DNA of 64,000 nt from Defluviitalea raffinosedens (GTDB lineage: Bacteria; Bacillota; Clostridia; Lachnospirales; Defluviitaleaceae), in the NCBI RefSeq assembly GCF_016908775.1, contig NZ_JAFBEP010000003.1, forward strand, positions 1 through 64,000, in the 5' to 3' direction. Shown here piece after piece: positions 28,051-36,780 of the stretch. The position numbers and the translations under genes are program-made. Within the stretch, counting starts at the first letter, position 1, and each line of letters opens with the position of its first letter. The notes beneath the pieces are model-generated. The model was given only the letters and a program-made list of their open reading frames with translations. It searched no databases and was not told the DNA's origin.

Positions 28051-28184
28051 AGTTTCACAGGGGAAACTCTCGCACCAAACACAGTTGCCAAAACCGACAA
28101 AATATAATACGCGCGAGTACATCTCCTGCCCGCAAGGCTTTTTATTACATAGGAAATCCGGATGAATTTCCTATGTAATAAAAC
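28051..28184. repeat. dispersed hairpin repeat, copy A (full length)
   Basis: About 134 bp, read on the plus strand: small hairpin GTTTC...GAAAC; CTCGC...GCGAG stem around the conserved block AAAACCGACAAAAT; a GCCCG...GGC segment; and a perfect 18-bp hairpin (28140-28157 with 28166-28183, loop CCGGATGA). The A tract, not a T tract, follows the hairpin, so it is not an intrinsic terminator. It lies between yabQ and divIC. Confidence 0.8.
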
Positions 28185-28226
28185 ATTCTTCATCCAACTC
28201 CGATATCCTTTTTTCTTAAAGAAACT

Positions 28227-28748
28227 TTAAACTTTTTTATACATAATATAAAGTTCTCTTAACATTTGCTTTGATTTACGCTTTACCCGATTCTTTGATT
28301 TATGTATAAAGATTTTAGTTCGTACCCCCAGGATTCTCATAGGGCGAGAAATCCATTTATAGGGATAAGAAAGGATTTTTAGAATCATTCTAATAGGTAT
28401 AAGAACGATCTTTATGAGTCCCCGGATTATTCTCTTGATCCAGTATATAATCCAGTCAGAAATTTTCATAAGGAAAATACTAAAAGTAAAAAAGTAAGTT
28501 ACATTTCCAAGGAATGCGCCAAGTAAAGCAAATCCCCTAATCTCCCCATAATTCTTGCTGAAAAGTACAAAAAACATAAAACTGGATACTATGATCCAAT
28601 AAATCAAGTCTTCTAACTGAATGACCCAGTTAGGATGAGGAATAATCTTTCTGATGATACGGAATACGTCATAAAAAATTCCTATAATGATACCTGCCTC
28701 AACTGCTGCAATAAATATCTGTGCCTGCTCACTAATAGATACAATCAA
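28227..28748 (-). CDS. yabQ: spore cortex protein YabQ
   Basis: YabQ is a polytopic membrane protein needed in the mother cell for spore cortex synthesis. The 173-residue protein has three to four hydrophobic segments (about 10-27, 45-63, 70-95) with the family marks EAGIIIGIFYDVFRIIRK and LEDLIYWI, and a very basic tail. The start is a TTG at 28748, nine bases after TAGGAG. yabP is 12 bp upstream, so the two are one transcription unit. Confidence 0.92.
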   Translation of the reverse strand: MIVSISEQAQIFIAAVEAGIIIGIFYDVFRIIRKIIPHPNWVIQLEDLIYWIIVSSFMFFVLFSKNYGEIRGFALLGAFLGNVTYFFTFSIFLMKISDWIIYWIKRIIRGLIKIVLIPIRMILKILSYPYKWISRPMRILGVRTKIFIHKSKNRVKRKSKQMLRELYIMYKKV

Positions 28749-28760
28749 GTCAATCCACTC

Positions 28761-29048
28761 CTACTTAAAGAGCTTTCCTAAAAATGAATTCCCTTTCTTG
28801 GTAAAAGCCTCTCCATCATGATAAATCAAGCTCTCTATTTCACCTTCTATTTCCAATTCTTTTTTCTCCAGATTGAGCTTGTTTACATGAAGTTCTGTAC
28901 CTTTTATTGTGAGCATACCCATTTCTGTTTCAACATCTACATTTTCTTCATCAAATGCCAGGACATCCAAAACTCCTGTGATTGAAAGCGTTTGGCGATC
29001 CTGCATTATAATATTATGGCCTTTTTGATTTACAATTTTGTCCTCCAT
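28761..29048 (-). CDS. yabP: sporulation protein YabP
   Basis: A 95-residue protein of the YabP/YqfC family, needed for spore formation and made in the mother cell in Bacillus. The body is a run of short beta-strands (LSITGVLDVLAFDEENVDVETEMGML, TIKGTELHVNKLNLE, ELEIEGEIESLIY) ending in LGKLFK. The start at 29048 follows AAAGGTGG; a longer frame has no ribosome site. A 14-bp inverted repeat ends right at this ribosome site. Confidence 0.93.
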   Translation of the reverse strand: MEDKIVNQKGHNIIMQDRQTLSITGVLDVLAFDEENVDVETEMGMLTIKGTELHVNKLNLEKKELEIEGEIESLIYHDGEAFTKKGNSFLGKLFK

Positions 29049-29060
29049 AACATTACCACC

Positions 29061-29119
29061 TTTCAATACAACCTGCAAACTTTCCATTTTATTTATATAT
29101 ATTGAAGGTTGTATTGAAA
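29061..29119. promoter_or_regulatory. 14-bp inverted repeat abutting the yabP ribosome site
   Basis: Perfect arms TTTCAATACAACCT (29061-29074) and AGGTTGTATTGAAA (29106-29119), 31 bp apart. In the mRNA the second arm runs directly into AAAGGTGG, the yabP Shine-Dalgarno. No T tract follows, so it is not a terminator. Confidence 0.6.
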
Positions 29120-29132
29120 AATGCGTATAAGT

Positions 29133-29372
29133 CTATAAATGTCTGTACATATTCTCTACTTCTTCTTTTTTAACATGTTCCTTAACATCCAACACTTCAA
29201 CTTTTGTAGTGTTATTGCCAAAGCGGATCTCTATAATATCCCCTACTTTAACAGCAGTACTTGCCTTGGCTTCTTTTCCGTTTATCAAAACTCTTCCGGC
29301 ATCACAAGCTTCATTGGCAATCGTTCTTCTCTTAATTAAGCGGCTTACTTTAAGATATTTATCTAAACGCAT
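29133..29372 (-). CDS. rqcP: ribosome quality-control S4 protein RqcP
   Basis: RqcP (YabO) helps RqcH add C-terminal alanine tails to peptides on stalled 50S subunits. The 79-residue S4-domain protein begins MRLDKYLKVSRLIKRRTIANEACDAGRV... with the S4 RNA-binding pattern and GKEAKASTAVKVGDIIEI. TTAGGAGATG precedes the ATG. It lies between hup and yabP, as in Bacillus. The heat-shock protein HslR (Hsp15) is the closest alternative. Confidence 0.93.
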   Translation of the reverse strand: MRLDKYLKVSRLIKRRTIANEACDAGRVLINGKEAKASTAVKVGDIIEIRFGNNTTKVEVLDVKEHVKKEEVENMYRHL

Positions 29373-29410
29373 GGATTCATCTCCTAATATTTTTATTTTT
29401 TTTAAGTAAA

Positions 29411-29480
29411 GAAGTTTCCATCCTGTCCGGAGGGTTTTTTATTACATAAGAAATCCGGAGGAAGTTCCTATGTAATAAAA
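29411..29480. repeat. dispersed hairpin repeat, copy C (3' half only)
   Basis: It starts at GTTTCCATCCTGTCCGG and continues into the ATTACATAAGAAATCCGG hairpin, matching the right-hand half of copies A and B. The CTCGC...GCGAG half is absent. It is located between hup and rqcP and its right end is fused with the hup terminator. Confidence 0.7.
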
Positions 29481-29509
29481 AAATCTACACTCGAAAAAGT
29501 GTAGATTTG
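29474..29509 (-). terminator. terminator of hup
   Basis: Arms AAATCTACACT and AGTGTAGATTT with a run of seven T on the minus strand, 35 bp after the hup stop codon. The T run is shared with the end of repeat copy C. Confidence 0.85.
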
Positions 29510-29543
29510 TCATTTGAAATATGTATCATGCGCATCAAGTATT

Positions 29544-29822
29544 TTACTTTGCATTTACTGCATCTTTTAAAGCTTTTCCAGCTTTAAATCTTGGCGCTTT
29601 AGAAGCAGGAATACTCATTGGTTCTCCTGTTTGAGGATTTCTGCCTTCTCTGGCTGATCTTTCTGCTACGTCAAAAGTTCCAAATCCAACGAGTTGAACT
29701 TTTCCGTTTTTAGCAAGTTCTTCTGTCACCACTTCTTCGAATGCTTTGAGTACTTTTTCTGTGTCTTTTTTGCTCATTTCAGCTTTTGCAGCCATAGCTG
29801 CTACTAATTCGGACTTGTTCAT
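29544..29822 (-). CDS. hup: histone-like DNA-binding protein HU
   Basis: HU binds and bends DNA and compacts the nucleoid as a dimer. The 92-residue length is standard. It has the HU signature GFGTFDVAERSAREGRNPQTGEPMSIPA, which forms the DNA-binding arm with its Pro near residue 64, and the N-terminal helices MNKSELVAAMAAKAEMSKKD. GAGGAGGAAGG precedes the ATG. It is inserted between mazG and rqcP, a common clostridial arrangement. Confidence 0.98.
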   Translation of the reverse strand: MNKSELVAAMAAKAEMSKKDTEKVLKAFEEVVTEELAKNGKVQLVGFGTFDVAERSAREGRNPQTGEPMSIPASKAPRFKAGKALKDAVNAK

Positions 29823-29875
29823 AAATCCTTCCTCCTCTTATTTCATTTTACATTTGTAATGTAACAAATAAAAAA

Positions 29876-30676
29876 CTACTCAATTTTAGAGACTTTAAGT
29901 TTCGACTCCTCCCATAAAGCATCCATTTCTTCGAGAGTCATGTCTTCCAACCTTCGATCCCTTGCAATTGCAGTATTTTCAACGTATTCAAATCTATTTA
30001 TAAACTTTTCTATAGCATTTGTCAAGGCAAATTCAGGATTTATTTTTAAAAATCTAGCAATATTTACAACGGAGAATAATAAATCTCCATATTCTTCCAT
30101 AATATGTTCACTTTTTCCTGATTTATAGGCTTCTTTAAGCTCCTCAAATTCTTCTTCGACCTTATTTAAAACATCCTGTATATCTGTCCAATCGAATCCT
30201 ACATGGGCTGCCTTTGCTTGTACCTTATAGGCTCTGACTAAAGCCGGAAGTACCTCAGGAACGCTTTTTAATACTTCTGTTTGGTTTTCAAAGCCTTTTT
30301 CTTTTTTCTTAATCTGCTCCCAATTCTGCAAAATCTCTTCTGTACTTTCTACACTAATATCTCCAAAAATATGAGGATGCCGCAGGATAAGCTTTTTACA
30401 AATACCATCTATAACCTCATCTATTGTAAATTCCTTATTTTCTTCGGCAATTCGTGAATGAAATACGATTTGCAAAAGCAGATCTCCCAGTTCCTCTTTT
30501 AAACTCTCTTTATTGCCTTTTTTAATGGCATCAATCACTTCGTAACTTTCTTCAAGAAGATTCGGAAGAAGGCTCTCATGAGTTTGCTTTAAATCCCAGG
30601 CACAACCGTTTTCACCCCTAAGGGTCCTCATAATTTCCAAAAGGTCTTCATAAGTATATTTTTCTTTTTTATCCAT
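29876..30676 (-). CDS. mazG: nucleoside triphosphate pyrophosphohydrolase MazG
   Basis: MazG hydrolyses NTPs, including damaged ones, to NMP and PPi. The protein has two tandem MazG folds, each with the EExxE...ELGD-type metal site: LEESYEVIDAIKKGNKESLKEELGDLL (about 42-69) and VEEEFEELKEAY...MEEYGDLLFSVV (about 178-210). The start is placed at ATG 30676 (MDKKEKYTYEDL) with GAGTGGGTG before it; the frame extends five codons upstream. In B. subtilis the same position holds YabN, which has an extra methylase domain that is missing here. Confidence 0.95.
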   Translation of the reverse strand: MDKKEKYTYEDLLEIMRTLRGENGCAWDLKQTHESLLPNLLEESYEVIDAIKKGNKESLKEELGDLLLQIVFHSRIAEENKEFTIDEVIDGICKKLILRHPHIFGDISVESTEEILQNWEQIKKKEKGFENQTEVLKSVPEVLPALVRAYKVQAKAAHVGFDWTDIQDVLNKVEEEFEELKEAYKSGKSEHIMEEYGDLLFSVVNIARFLKINPEFALTNAIEKFINRFEYVENTAIARDRRLEDMTLEEMDALWEESKLKVSKIE

Positions 30677-30798
30677 TCTGCACCCACTCATTTAATACAG
30701 TGTTACTCTCTTAACTTTAATTTAACATGAGTATAGCATAAAAAAACACTTCATGACAAATAGTCAAATTTGATCAGAAATAAGTTAAAAATTGATGA

Positions 30799-30828
30799 AA
30801 AATGCAGACAGAAAATCTATCTGCATTT
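30799..30828 (-). terminator. terminator of spoVT
   Basis: Arms AATGCAGA and TCTGCATT with a TTTTTC tail on the minus strand. It starts at the spoVT stop codon. Confidence 0.75.
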
Positions 30829-31378
30829 ATTGTTCCATTTGTTTTCCTAAAAATCCTGCTGCTGACTGCGCCAGTTTGGTTTCTACTTCTCCCATCTGGG
30901 CGTTTTTGTCAGCAGATAAGAAGATCACCGCTCCTACGACATCTCCTTCAGCAATAATAGGGGATATAAGTTCAGAAGTATAATTGAGCGTCGTTTCATC
31001 TGCCAGAATAGGAATAAATTTCTCATCATCCTTGGATGCAGTAAATACAGTTCTTTCTTCAATAACCTTTTCAAGGGACTGGCTGATATTCTTATCCAAA
31101 AATTCTTTTTTAGAACCTCCTGATACAGCAATGATCTGGTCTTTATCCGCAATGCAGGTAATAAGTCCTGTTGTTTGAGACAAAGCTTCAGCATATTCTT
31201 TTGCAAAAGTTCCTAATTCACCTATAGGAGAATATTTTTTCAAAATAACTTGTCCATCATGATCTGTAAAAATTTCCAAAGGATCTCCTTCTCTGATGCG
31301 TAAGGTTCTTCTTATTTCCTTTGGGATCACCACACGTCCTAAATCATCTATTCTTCTTACGATTCCAGTAGCTTTCAC
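30827..31378 (-). CDS. spoVT: stage V sporulation regulator SpoVT
   Basis: SpoVT tunes sigma-G genes in the forespore. The 183-residue protein has an AbrB-type swapped-hairpin DNA-binding domain (1-52, MKATGIVRRIDDLGRVVIPKEIRRTL) and a C-terminal GAF domain (about 56-178). The start codon is GTG at 31378, with GAGGAGG seven bases before. A sigma-G-type promoter precedes it, matching its known control in Bacillus. Its place between mazG and mfd (with a PpiC protein added) is the Bacillus order. Confidence 0.97.
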   Translation of the reverse strand: MKATGIVRRIDDLGRVVIPKEIRRTLRIREGDPLEIFTDHDGQVILKKYSPIGELGTFAKEYAEALSQTTGLITCIADKDQIIAVSGGSKKEFLDKNISQSLEKVIEERTVFTASKDDEKFIPILADETTLNYTSELISPIIAEGDVVGAVIFLSADKNAQMGEVETKLAQSAAGFLGKQMEQ

Positions 31379-31424
31379 ATTAATTCCTCCTCTAATCTCT
31401 AGCGTTCATAATCATTTTCAATAA

Positions 31425-31454
31425 TAGTATGATTACAATATTGTTATTTTATGC
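31425..31454 (-). promoter_or_regulatory. sigma-G-like forespore promoter of spoVT
   Basis: The minus strand reads GCATA, an 18-bp spacer, then CATACTA. This matches the sigma-F/sigma-G pattern (GHATR-N18-CATHHTA) at every defined position. It lies 46 bp before the GTG start. Confidence 0.65.
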
Positions 31455-31477
31455 ATGTTTTCCATTTTTCTTCTAAA

Positions 31478-31510
31478 ACAAAAAACGAGGAAATATTCCT
31501 CGTTTTTTAA
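31478..31510 (-). terminator. terminator of the PpiC lipoprotein gene
   Basis: Arms AAAACGAGGAA and TTCCTCGTTTT with six T on the minus strand, 11 bp past the stop codon. Confidence 0.85.
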
Positions 31511-31520
31511 CTTCATTATT

Positions 31521-32519
31521 CTATTTTCTTACTTTAATGGTGTCCCAAACTTCTTTATTGATCTCAACAGTTGCCTGATTCATCCATTCCTGTACTTTAG
31601 ACTGATAAAAACTTTGCTTTTCTAATTCATAATAACTTTGCTCTGTTTCTTCCTTATCTGGTTCTATGATTTCTTCCAACTTTATAATATGGTATCCATA
31701 GCTTGTTTCTACCAGGTCGCTGATTTCTCCGACTTTTAACCCAAAGGCCGCTTCTTCAAATGCCGGTTCCATCTGATTTCTTCCAAAAACATATTCTCCG
31801 TCAGAAGGCAGGGAGGCTTCATCCTGTGAATATTCCTGGACTAAAGATGCAAAATCTTCTCCTGCTTTTGCCCTTTCTAAGGCTTCCTGCGCCTTGTTAT
31901 AAGCTTCTTCTTGTTCTTCTTCCGAAAGCGCTACCAATTGCCCGTTTTTTATGTCATGGGTTTTCAACAGAATATGTTTGGCTCTGACCTGCTTTAAACT
32001 TTCTTTGTTTTGCTCAAAGAATTCTTCAAATTCTTCCTGATCGACAACAAAATCTTTCGTAATCGCTTCATATAATTTTTGGCTGATGATGTTTTCCTCT
32101 GCTATTTTTTCAAGGGTTGCATTTGAAATCCCCATATTTTTTACTTCTTCTTCACCAATTTCTGATTTAAGAATACTTGCCCGAGTCTTTATTTGCTCCT
32201 TCTCTTCATCGGTTAAAGCCAGTTTCATCTTTTTGGCTTCCTGAACCTGAAGCTTGATCGATTTAATAGAATCCAGAGCTCTTTCTTTCGCCACTTCTTC
32301 TGCCGGTTTACCATCAAACTTTGTCTCCCAGATGTCTTCTTCTCCTATACTCTGGTATACCTGTTTAATTCGCCACAAATAGACTTTATACTCTTCTACA
32401 CTTACCTTTCCGTCATTGATCACTGCTACATATTCTGTTTTTCTGGAGCAGCTGGTTAGTAATATTCCTGCAACTATGATTATGGATAATATCGCTGTCA
32501 TTCGTTTTTTAAAGCCCAT
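31521..32519 (-). CDS. PpiC-type peptidyl-prolyl isomerase lipoprotein (PrsA/SurA-like)
   Basis: An extracytoplasmic foldase. The 332-residue protein has a signal peptide with the lipobox LLTSC (Cys near residue 24 becomes lipidated), a SurA_N-like helical chaperone region (about 38-180), and a parvulin PPIase domain (about 192-290) with AKHILLKT, AKAGEDFASLVQEYSQD, LPSDGEYVFGRNQMEPAFEEAAFGLKVGE and YGYHIIKL. It is followed by a helical C-terminal part. In B. subtilis this slot holds yabM, so the gene is an insertion relative to it. Confidence 0.93.
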   Translation of the reverse strand: MGFKKRMTAILSIIIVAGILLTSCSRKTEYVAVINDGKVSVEEYKVYLWRIKQVYQSIGEEDIWETKFDGKPAEEVAKERALDSIKSIKLQVQEAKKMKLALTDEEKEQIKTRASILKSEIGEEEVKNMGISNATLEKIAEENIISQKLYEAITKDFVVDQEEFEEFFEQNKESLKQVRAKHILLKTHDIKNGQLVALSEEEQEEAYNKAQEALERAKAGEDFASLVQEYSQDEASLPSDGEYVFGRNQMEPAFEEAAFGLKVGEISDLVETSYGYHIIKLEEIIEPDKEETEQSYYELEKQSFYQSKVQEWMNQATVEINKEVWDTIKVRK

Positions 32520-32590
32520 TTCTCAAACCCCATTTCATATATATGCCTTGTGTATAGTTTTGCCCCATTTTTCTATATTATAAAAGAATT

Positions 32591-35500
32591 TTACTGCAAC
32601 TTCAAACCTTTCATGGCTTGTAATAAATTCTTAATATATCTGATAAGTGTCTCTTTTTCATCATCGGATACATGATATATGAAATAAGGGTTTTCTGCAG
32701 CTGCAAAAGTCAGTTTTCTGTTATATTTGCCAAGCAGTTCCGGAATCTTTGAAGGATCTATACGGGCATCTTTTTTCAAAGTAATATTCACCTTGTTTCC
32801 CTTTTGAGCAATAGACACGATGTCTAAGGCGTGGGCTTCTGATTTTATAAGGGCAATTTCCAGCAGATTTTGCACACTCTTTGGAAGATCACCGTATCTG
32901 TCTTCAATTTCTTCCTGTAAGTCGAAATAATCCTGCTCGGTTTGTATCGAGGCAATCTTTTTATAGATTTCCAGTTTCTGCATCTCATTCACTATGAATT
33001 TATTAGGTATATAGGCATTGACATTTAATTCTATAGAGGTTTCAAAGGCCTCTTGTACAACTTCTCCTCTTTCTTCCCGAACAGCTTCTTCTAAAAGCTT
33101 ACAATACAGATCATATCCTACAGCTTCCATATGTCCATGCTGCTGTTCTCCAAGCAGATTCCCTGCCCCTCTGATTTCCAGATCTCTCATGGCAATCTTA
33201 AAACCAGAACCAAACTCTGTAAATTCTTTAATAGCCTGAAGTCTTTTTTCTGCCGCTTCCTGCAGAACCTTATCTTTTTGGTACATCAGATAAGCATACG
33301 CAATACGATTGGATCGCCCTACTCTTCCCCTTAACTGGTAGAGCTGGGATAATCCCATATAATCAGCATCCTGGATAATAATTGTATTCACATTGGGTAT
33401 ATCAAGACCAGTCTCGATAATTGTGGTACAAACAAGGACATCAATTTCTCCATTGATAAAATCCATCATAATATTTTCCAGTTCTCTTTCGCTCATCTGT
33501 CCATGGGCATAGGATACAACGGCCTCCGGAACCATTTCCTGGATCTTAGCAGCTACTTGATCAATGTTTTTTACACGATTGTACAGATAATATACCTGTC
33601 CATTTCTTGCAAGCTCACGATGAATCGCGTCTTTTACAAATTCCGGATTGTACTCCATAACATAAGTCTGTACGGGATACCTCTCTTCCGGAGGTTCTTC
33701 CAAAACACTCATATCCCTGATGCCTACAAGACTCATGTGAAGGGTTCTGGGAATAGGGGTAGCTGTTAATGTCAAAACATCTACATTTTCTTTCAGATAT
33801 TTTAATTTTTCCTTATGAGCAACACCGAATCTTTGCTCCTCATCGATAATAAGCAACCCTAAATCTTTAAATACAATATCTTTCGATAAGAGTCTGTGGG
33901 TACCTATGATAATATCGATCATACCTTTTCTTAACTGCTCAATGGTCTCTTTTTGTTCTTTAGGCGTTCGGAAACGGGACAGCAATCCCACTTTAACAGG
34001 GAAATCCTTCATCCTCTGGGCAAAGGTATTATAATGCTGCTGTGCCAAAATAGTCGTAGGCACAAGGTAAGCGACCTGCTTACCGTCTTGTACCACTTTA
34101 AACGCAGCACGAATAGCAACTTCCGTTTTTCCATACCCCACGTCTCCACAAAGAAGACGTTCCATGATTTTATCGCTTTCCAAATCCCTTTTGACTTCCT
34201 CGATGGCTGTAAGTTGATCGCTGGTTTCTTCATAAGGGAACATATCTTCAAATTCTTTCTGCCAGACTGTATCAGGACTGTACCTAAAGCCCCTGTTCTT
34301 TTGTCTTTTTGCATACAGTTCGATCAGTTCTTTGGCTAAATCTGATACTGCTTTTTTAACCTTTGCCTTGGTTTTTGCCCAATCGCTTCCCCCAAGTTTA
34401 TTGAGCTTAGGTCCCTTGCCTTCTGCACCTATATATTTTTGGATCATATCCATTTGGTTGACAGAAACGTATAAGTTCCCACTGTCTGCATAGCGAATCT
34501 TCAAATAATCTTTGCTGACATTGTCTACAACTATTTTCTCTATTCCCTGATAGATTCCAATACCATGATTTTCATGAACCACATAATCTCCTATGGTAAG
34601 ATCCGTAAAGCTTTCGATCTTTGAACCTTTTGGTTTCTTTTTAGTCTTTCTCTTCTTCTTTTCCTCTCCAAAAACTTCTTTGTCAGAAATAATGACAAAG
34701 TCTATCATGCCGTATTCAAAACCTTTATGAAAACTTCCGTGAGAAATAACGATTTGCCCCTTCTGTATAGGCTCTGATAGGTCATTTCTATAAGTACTTA
34801 TAATGTTAATTTCTGAAAGTTCTTTTTGCAGTCTTTCTCCCTTGCTTCTTGGCCCTGCCAAAATAAGAATCCGACTATTTTTCTGTTTCCAGAAAAGCAG
34901 ATCTTTTTCAAGAATATCAATCTGTTTATAGAAAGAATTGATGGACTTGACCGGAAACTGCAAAATTTCTTTGATGGTAAAATCTTTTATGCTATGGGTC
35001 AGCATGGTCATTAAAATGGTATCAAAATCTTTTATACTGTCTAAAAGGTCTTCATAACTAAAAAGGGTTTCCATTTGACGGGGAAGAATATAGCCTTTTT
35101 CCAGTCTTCCCTTCATGCTTTCTTCAAACTCTTCTATAGTCTTAAGACATCTTCCCTTCAGTCTTACAGGTTCATCTATTATCACCAGAGTCTCTTGATC
35201 GAGATAGTCCGCTAAAGTCACCGTATCCTCATAAAAATATCTGACATATCCTTCTATCCCCTGAAAAGTCTTTTGGTTCCTTACCTTTTCTAAGAAGGCT
35301 TCCACTGTTTTTGATAAAATCTCTTTCTGCTCTGTAAGGCCTTTTTTCTCCATCTGTTTTAAGCTTTTTTTAGTTTCTTCATTTATCAGCGTGATTGCCT
35401 GCTCAATGGCTTCTTCTGTAAATACCAATTCCCTCATGGGGAAGATTTCTATCTGATCTACTTTTTCATTTGATCTTTGAGTGATAGCGTCCATCTGCCT

Positions 35501-36124
35501 TATAGAATCAATCTCGTCATCCCAAAGTTCTATTCTGTACGGACTGGCTAAAGTTCCGGAATAGATGTCTATAATACCTCCCCTGATGGCAAACTGCCCC
35601 GGACTTTCTACCAATTCCACATGCTCATAACCCATTAAAACCAATTGGCGGCTAAGTTCTTGGGTAGATACGACATCCCCTATCTTAAGATGGATAATAA
35701 AGGACTTAAATACCTCTTTTTTAACGAGCCTGTCTAACATGGCTTCAACAGATAAAATGATCACTGGATTTCTATGATCCAACAAGGCCTTTATGATATT
35801 TAATCTTTGCCTTACGATATCTATACTGTGAACATCCGCACTGTAAAAAAGGGGGTCCTTTGAAGGATATATATAAATCTCATCTTTTATAAAAAACTGC
35901 ATGTCCTCATAGATTTCTTTTGCCTTCATTTCATTATGTGTAAGAATGATAACCGGTCTGTCAGTATGAGTTTTTAGGGCATAAATAAGATGGGCTTTTT
36001 GTGAATCCAGGATACCTGTGGTCAATATAGGAGAGTGATTATTTTTTAAATTTTCCAATAATTTTTGATAAGATTCCAACTCAAGCAGCGGTTGTATCAT
36101 TCCGCTAAAAGCAGTATTTTTCAA
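32591..36124 (-). CDS. mfd: transcription-repair coupling factor
   Basis: Mfd removes RNA polymerase stalled at DNA damage and recruits UvrA. The 1177-residue protein has an N-terminal UvrB-like region (about 1-420), the RNA polymerase-interacting CarD-like domain (about 500-565, YVVHENHGIGIYQGIEKI), and the RecG-like translocase motor (about 600-950) with Walker A GDVGYGKTEV, DEEQRFGV and QLRGRVGRS. The C-terminal TRCF domain follows. The start is TTG 36124, seven bases after GGGAGTG, which overlaps the stop codon of pth. Length and domains are complete. Confidence 0.98.
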   Translation of the reverse strand: MKNTAFSGMIQPLLELESYQKLLENLKNNHSPILTTGILDSQKAHLIYALKTHTDRPVIILTHNEMKAKEIYEDMQFFIKDEIYIYPSKDPLFYSADVHSIDIVRQRLNIIKALLDHRNPVIILSVEAMLDRLVKKEVFKSFIIHLKIGDVVSTQELSRQLVLMGYEHVELVESPGQFAIRGGIIDIYSGTLASPYRIELWDDEIDSIRQMDAITQRSNEKVDQIEIFPMRELVFTEEAIEQAITLINEETKKSLKQMEKKGLTEQKEILSKTVEAFLEKVRNQKTFQGIEGYVRYFYEDTVTLADYLDQETLVIIDEPVRLKGRCLKTIEEFEESMKGRLEKGYILPRQMETLFSYEDLLDSIKDFDTILMTMLTHSIKDFTIKEILQFPVKSINSFYKQIDILEKDLLFWKQKNSRILILAGPRSKGERLQKELSEINIISTYRNDLSEPIQKGQIVISHGSFHKGFEYGMIDFVIISDKEVFGEEKKKRKTKKKPKGSKIESFTDLTIGDYVVHENHGIGIYQGIEKIVVDNVSKDYLKIRYADSGNLYVSVNQMDMIQKYIGAEGKGPKLNKLGGSDWAKTKAKVKKAVSDLAKELIELYAKRQKNRGFRYSPDTVWQKEFEDMFPYEETSDQLTAIEEVKRDLESDKIMERLLCGDVGYGKTEVAIRAAFKVVQDGKQVAYLVPTTILAQQHYNTFAQRMKDFPVKVGLLSRFRTPKEQKETIEQLRKGMIDIIIGTHRLLSKDIVFKDLGLLIIDEEQRFGVAHKEKLKYLKENVDVLTLTATPIPRTLHMSLVGIRDMSVLEEPPEERYPVQTYVMEYNPEFVKDAIHRELARNGQVYYLYNRVKNIDQVAAKIQEMVPEAVVSYAHGQMSERELENIMMDFINGEIDVLVCTTIIETGLDIPNVNTIIIQDADYMGLSQLYQLRGRVGRSNRIAYAYLMYQKDKVLQEAAEKRLQAIKEFTEFGSGFKIAMRDLEIRGAGNLLGEQQHGHMEAVGYDLYCKLLEEAVREERGEVVQEAFETSIELNVNAYIPNKFIVNEMQKLEIYKKIASIQTEQDYFDLQEEIEDRYGDLPKSVQNLLEIALIKSEAHALDIVSIAQKGNKVNITLKKDARIDPSKIPELLGKYNRKLTFAAAENPYFIYHVSDDEKETLIRYIKNLLQAMKGLKLQ

Positions 36125-36128
36125 GTCG

Positions 36129-36701
36129 TCACTCCCTTATCCGCTGATTAAATTTATTCATGGCAGAGGTACTGCCTTCTCTTATAATGGTTTCAACAGC
36201 ATCTGCAGCGAGTTTAATACTCTTTACCATTTCTTCTATTTCTTCTTTCGTAAAGCGACTTAATACATAGTCGGCCAAATCCCAGCCTGGAGGCTTTTCG
36301 CCAACACCAACTTTCACCCTTAAAAACTCCTGGGAATTTAGATGAGCAATGATGTTTTTTATGCCATTATGACCTCCTGCACTGCCTTGAGTACGGATTC
36401 TTAATTGTCCGATGGGCAGGCTGATATCATCATATATTATAATTATATGATTTCTGTCTATCTTATACCAATTCATAATCTCTATAACGCTTTGTCCGCT
36501 AAGATTCATATAGGTCTGAGGCTTTGCCAAAACAACTCTTTCTCCGGCAATCATTCCTTCTCCAAGCAAAGCCTGATGCTTTTTCTTATTTACATTAATG
36601 TTATGTTCAAAGGCTAATCTTTCGATGACTTCAAATCCCACATTGTGCCTTGTTGTTTCATACTGCATTCCGGGATTCCCTAATCCAATCACTGCAAACA
36701 T
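36129..36701 (-). CDS. pth: peptidyl-tRNA hydrolase
   Basis: Pth recycles peptidyl-tRNAs dropped from the ribosome. The 190-residue protein has the family N-terminus GLGNPGMQYETTRHNVGF with catalytic His near residue 20, PQTYMNLSG, YDDISLPIGQLRIR with the catalytic Asp, and SAGGHNGIKNII. GGAGGG precedes the ATG. It is followed by mfd with 4 bp between and shares its ribosome signals. B. subtilis has ctc before and fin after pth; both are absent here. Confidence 0.97.
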   Translation of the reverse strand: MFAVIGLGNPGMQYETTRHNVGFEVIERLAFEHNINVNKKKHQALLGEGMIAGERVVLAKPQTYMNLSGQSVIEIMNWYKIDRNHIIIIYDDISLPIGQLRIRTQGSAGGHNGIKNIIAHLNSQEFLRVKVGVGEKPPGWDLADYVLSRFTKEEIEEMVKSIKLAADAVETIIREGSTSAMNKFNQRIRE

Positions 36702-36733
36702 TGATTTTCCCTCCGTTTTTTTTCATAGCAAAG

Positions 36734-36754
36734 AGCCCTAGTATAACTAGGGCT
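36734..36754 (-). terminator. weak hairpin terminator after prs
   Basis: Perfect arms AGCCCTAGT and ACTAGGGCT, but the following tract (CTTTGC) is short on T. Probably partial termination before pth. Confidence 0.45.
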
Positions 36755-36780
36755 TAGGTATTTTTATATTTATATGTTCA

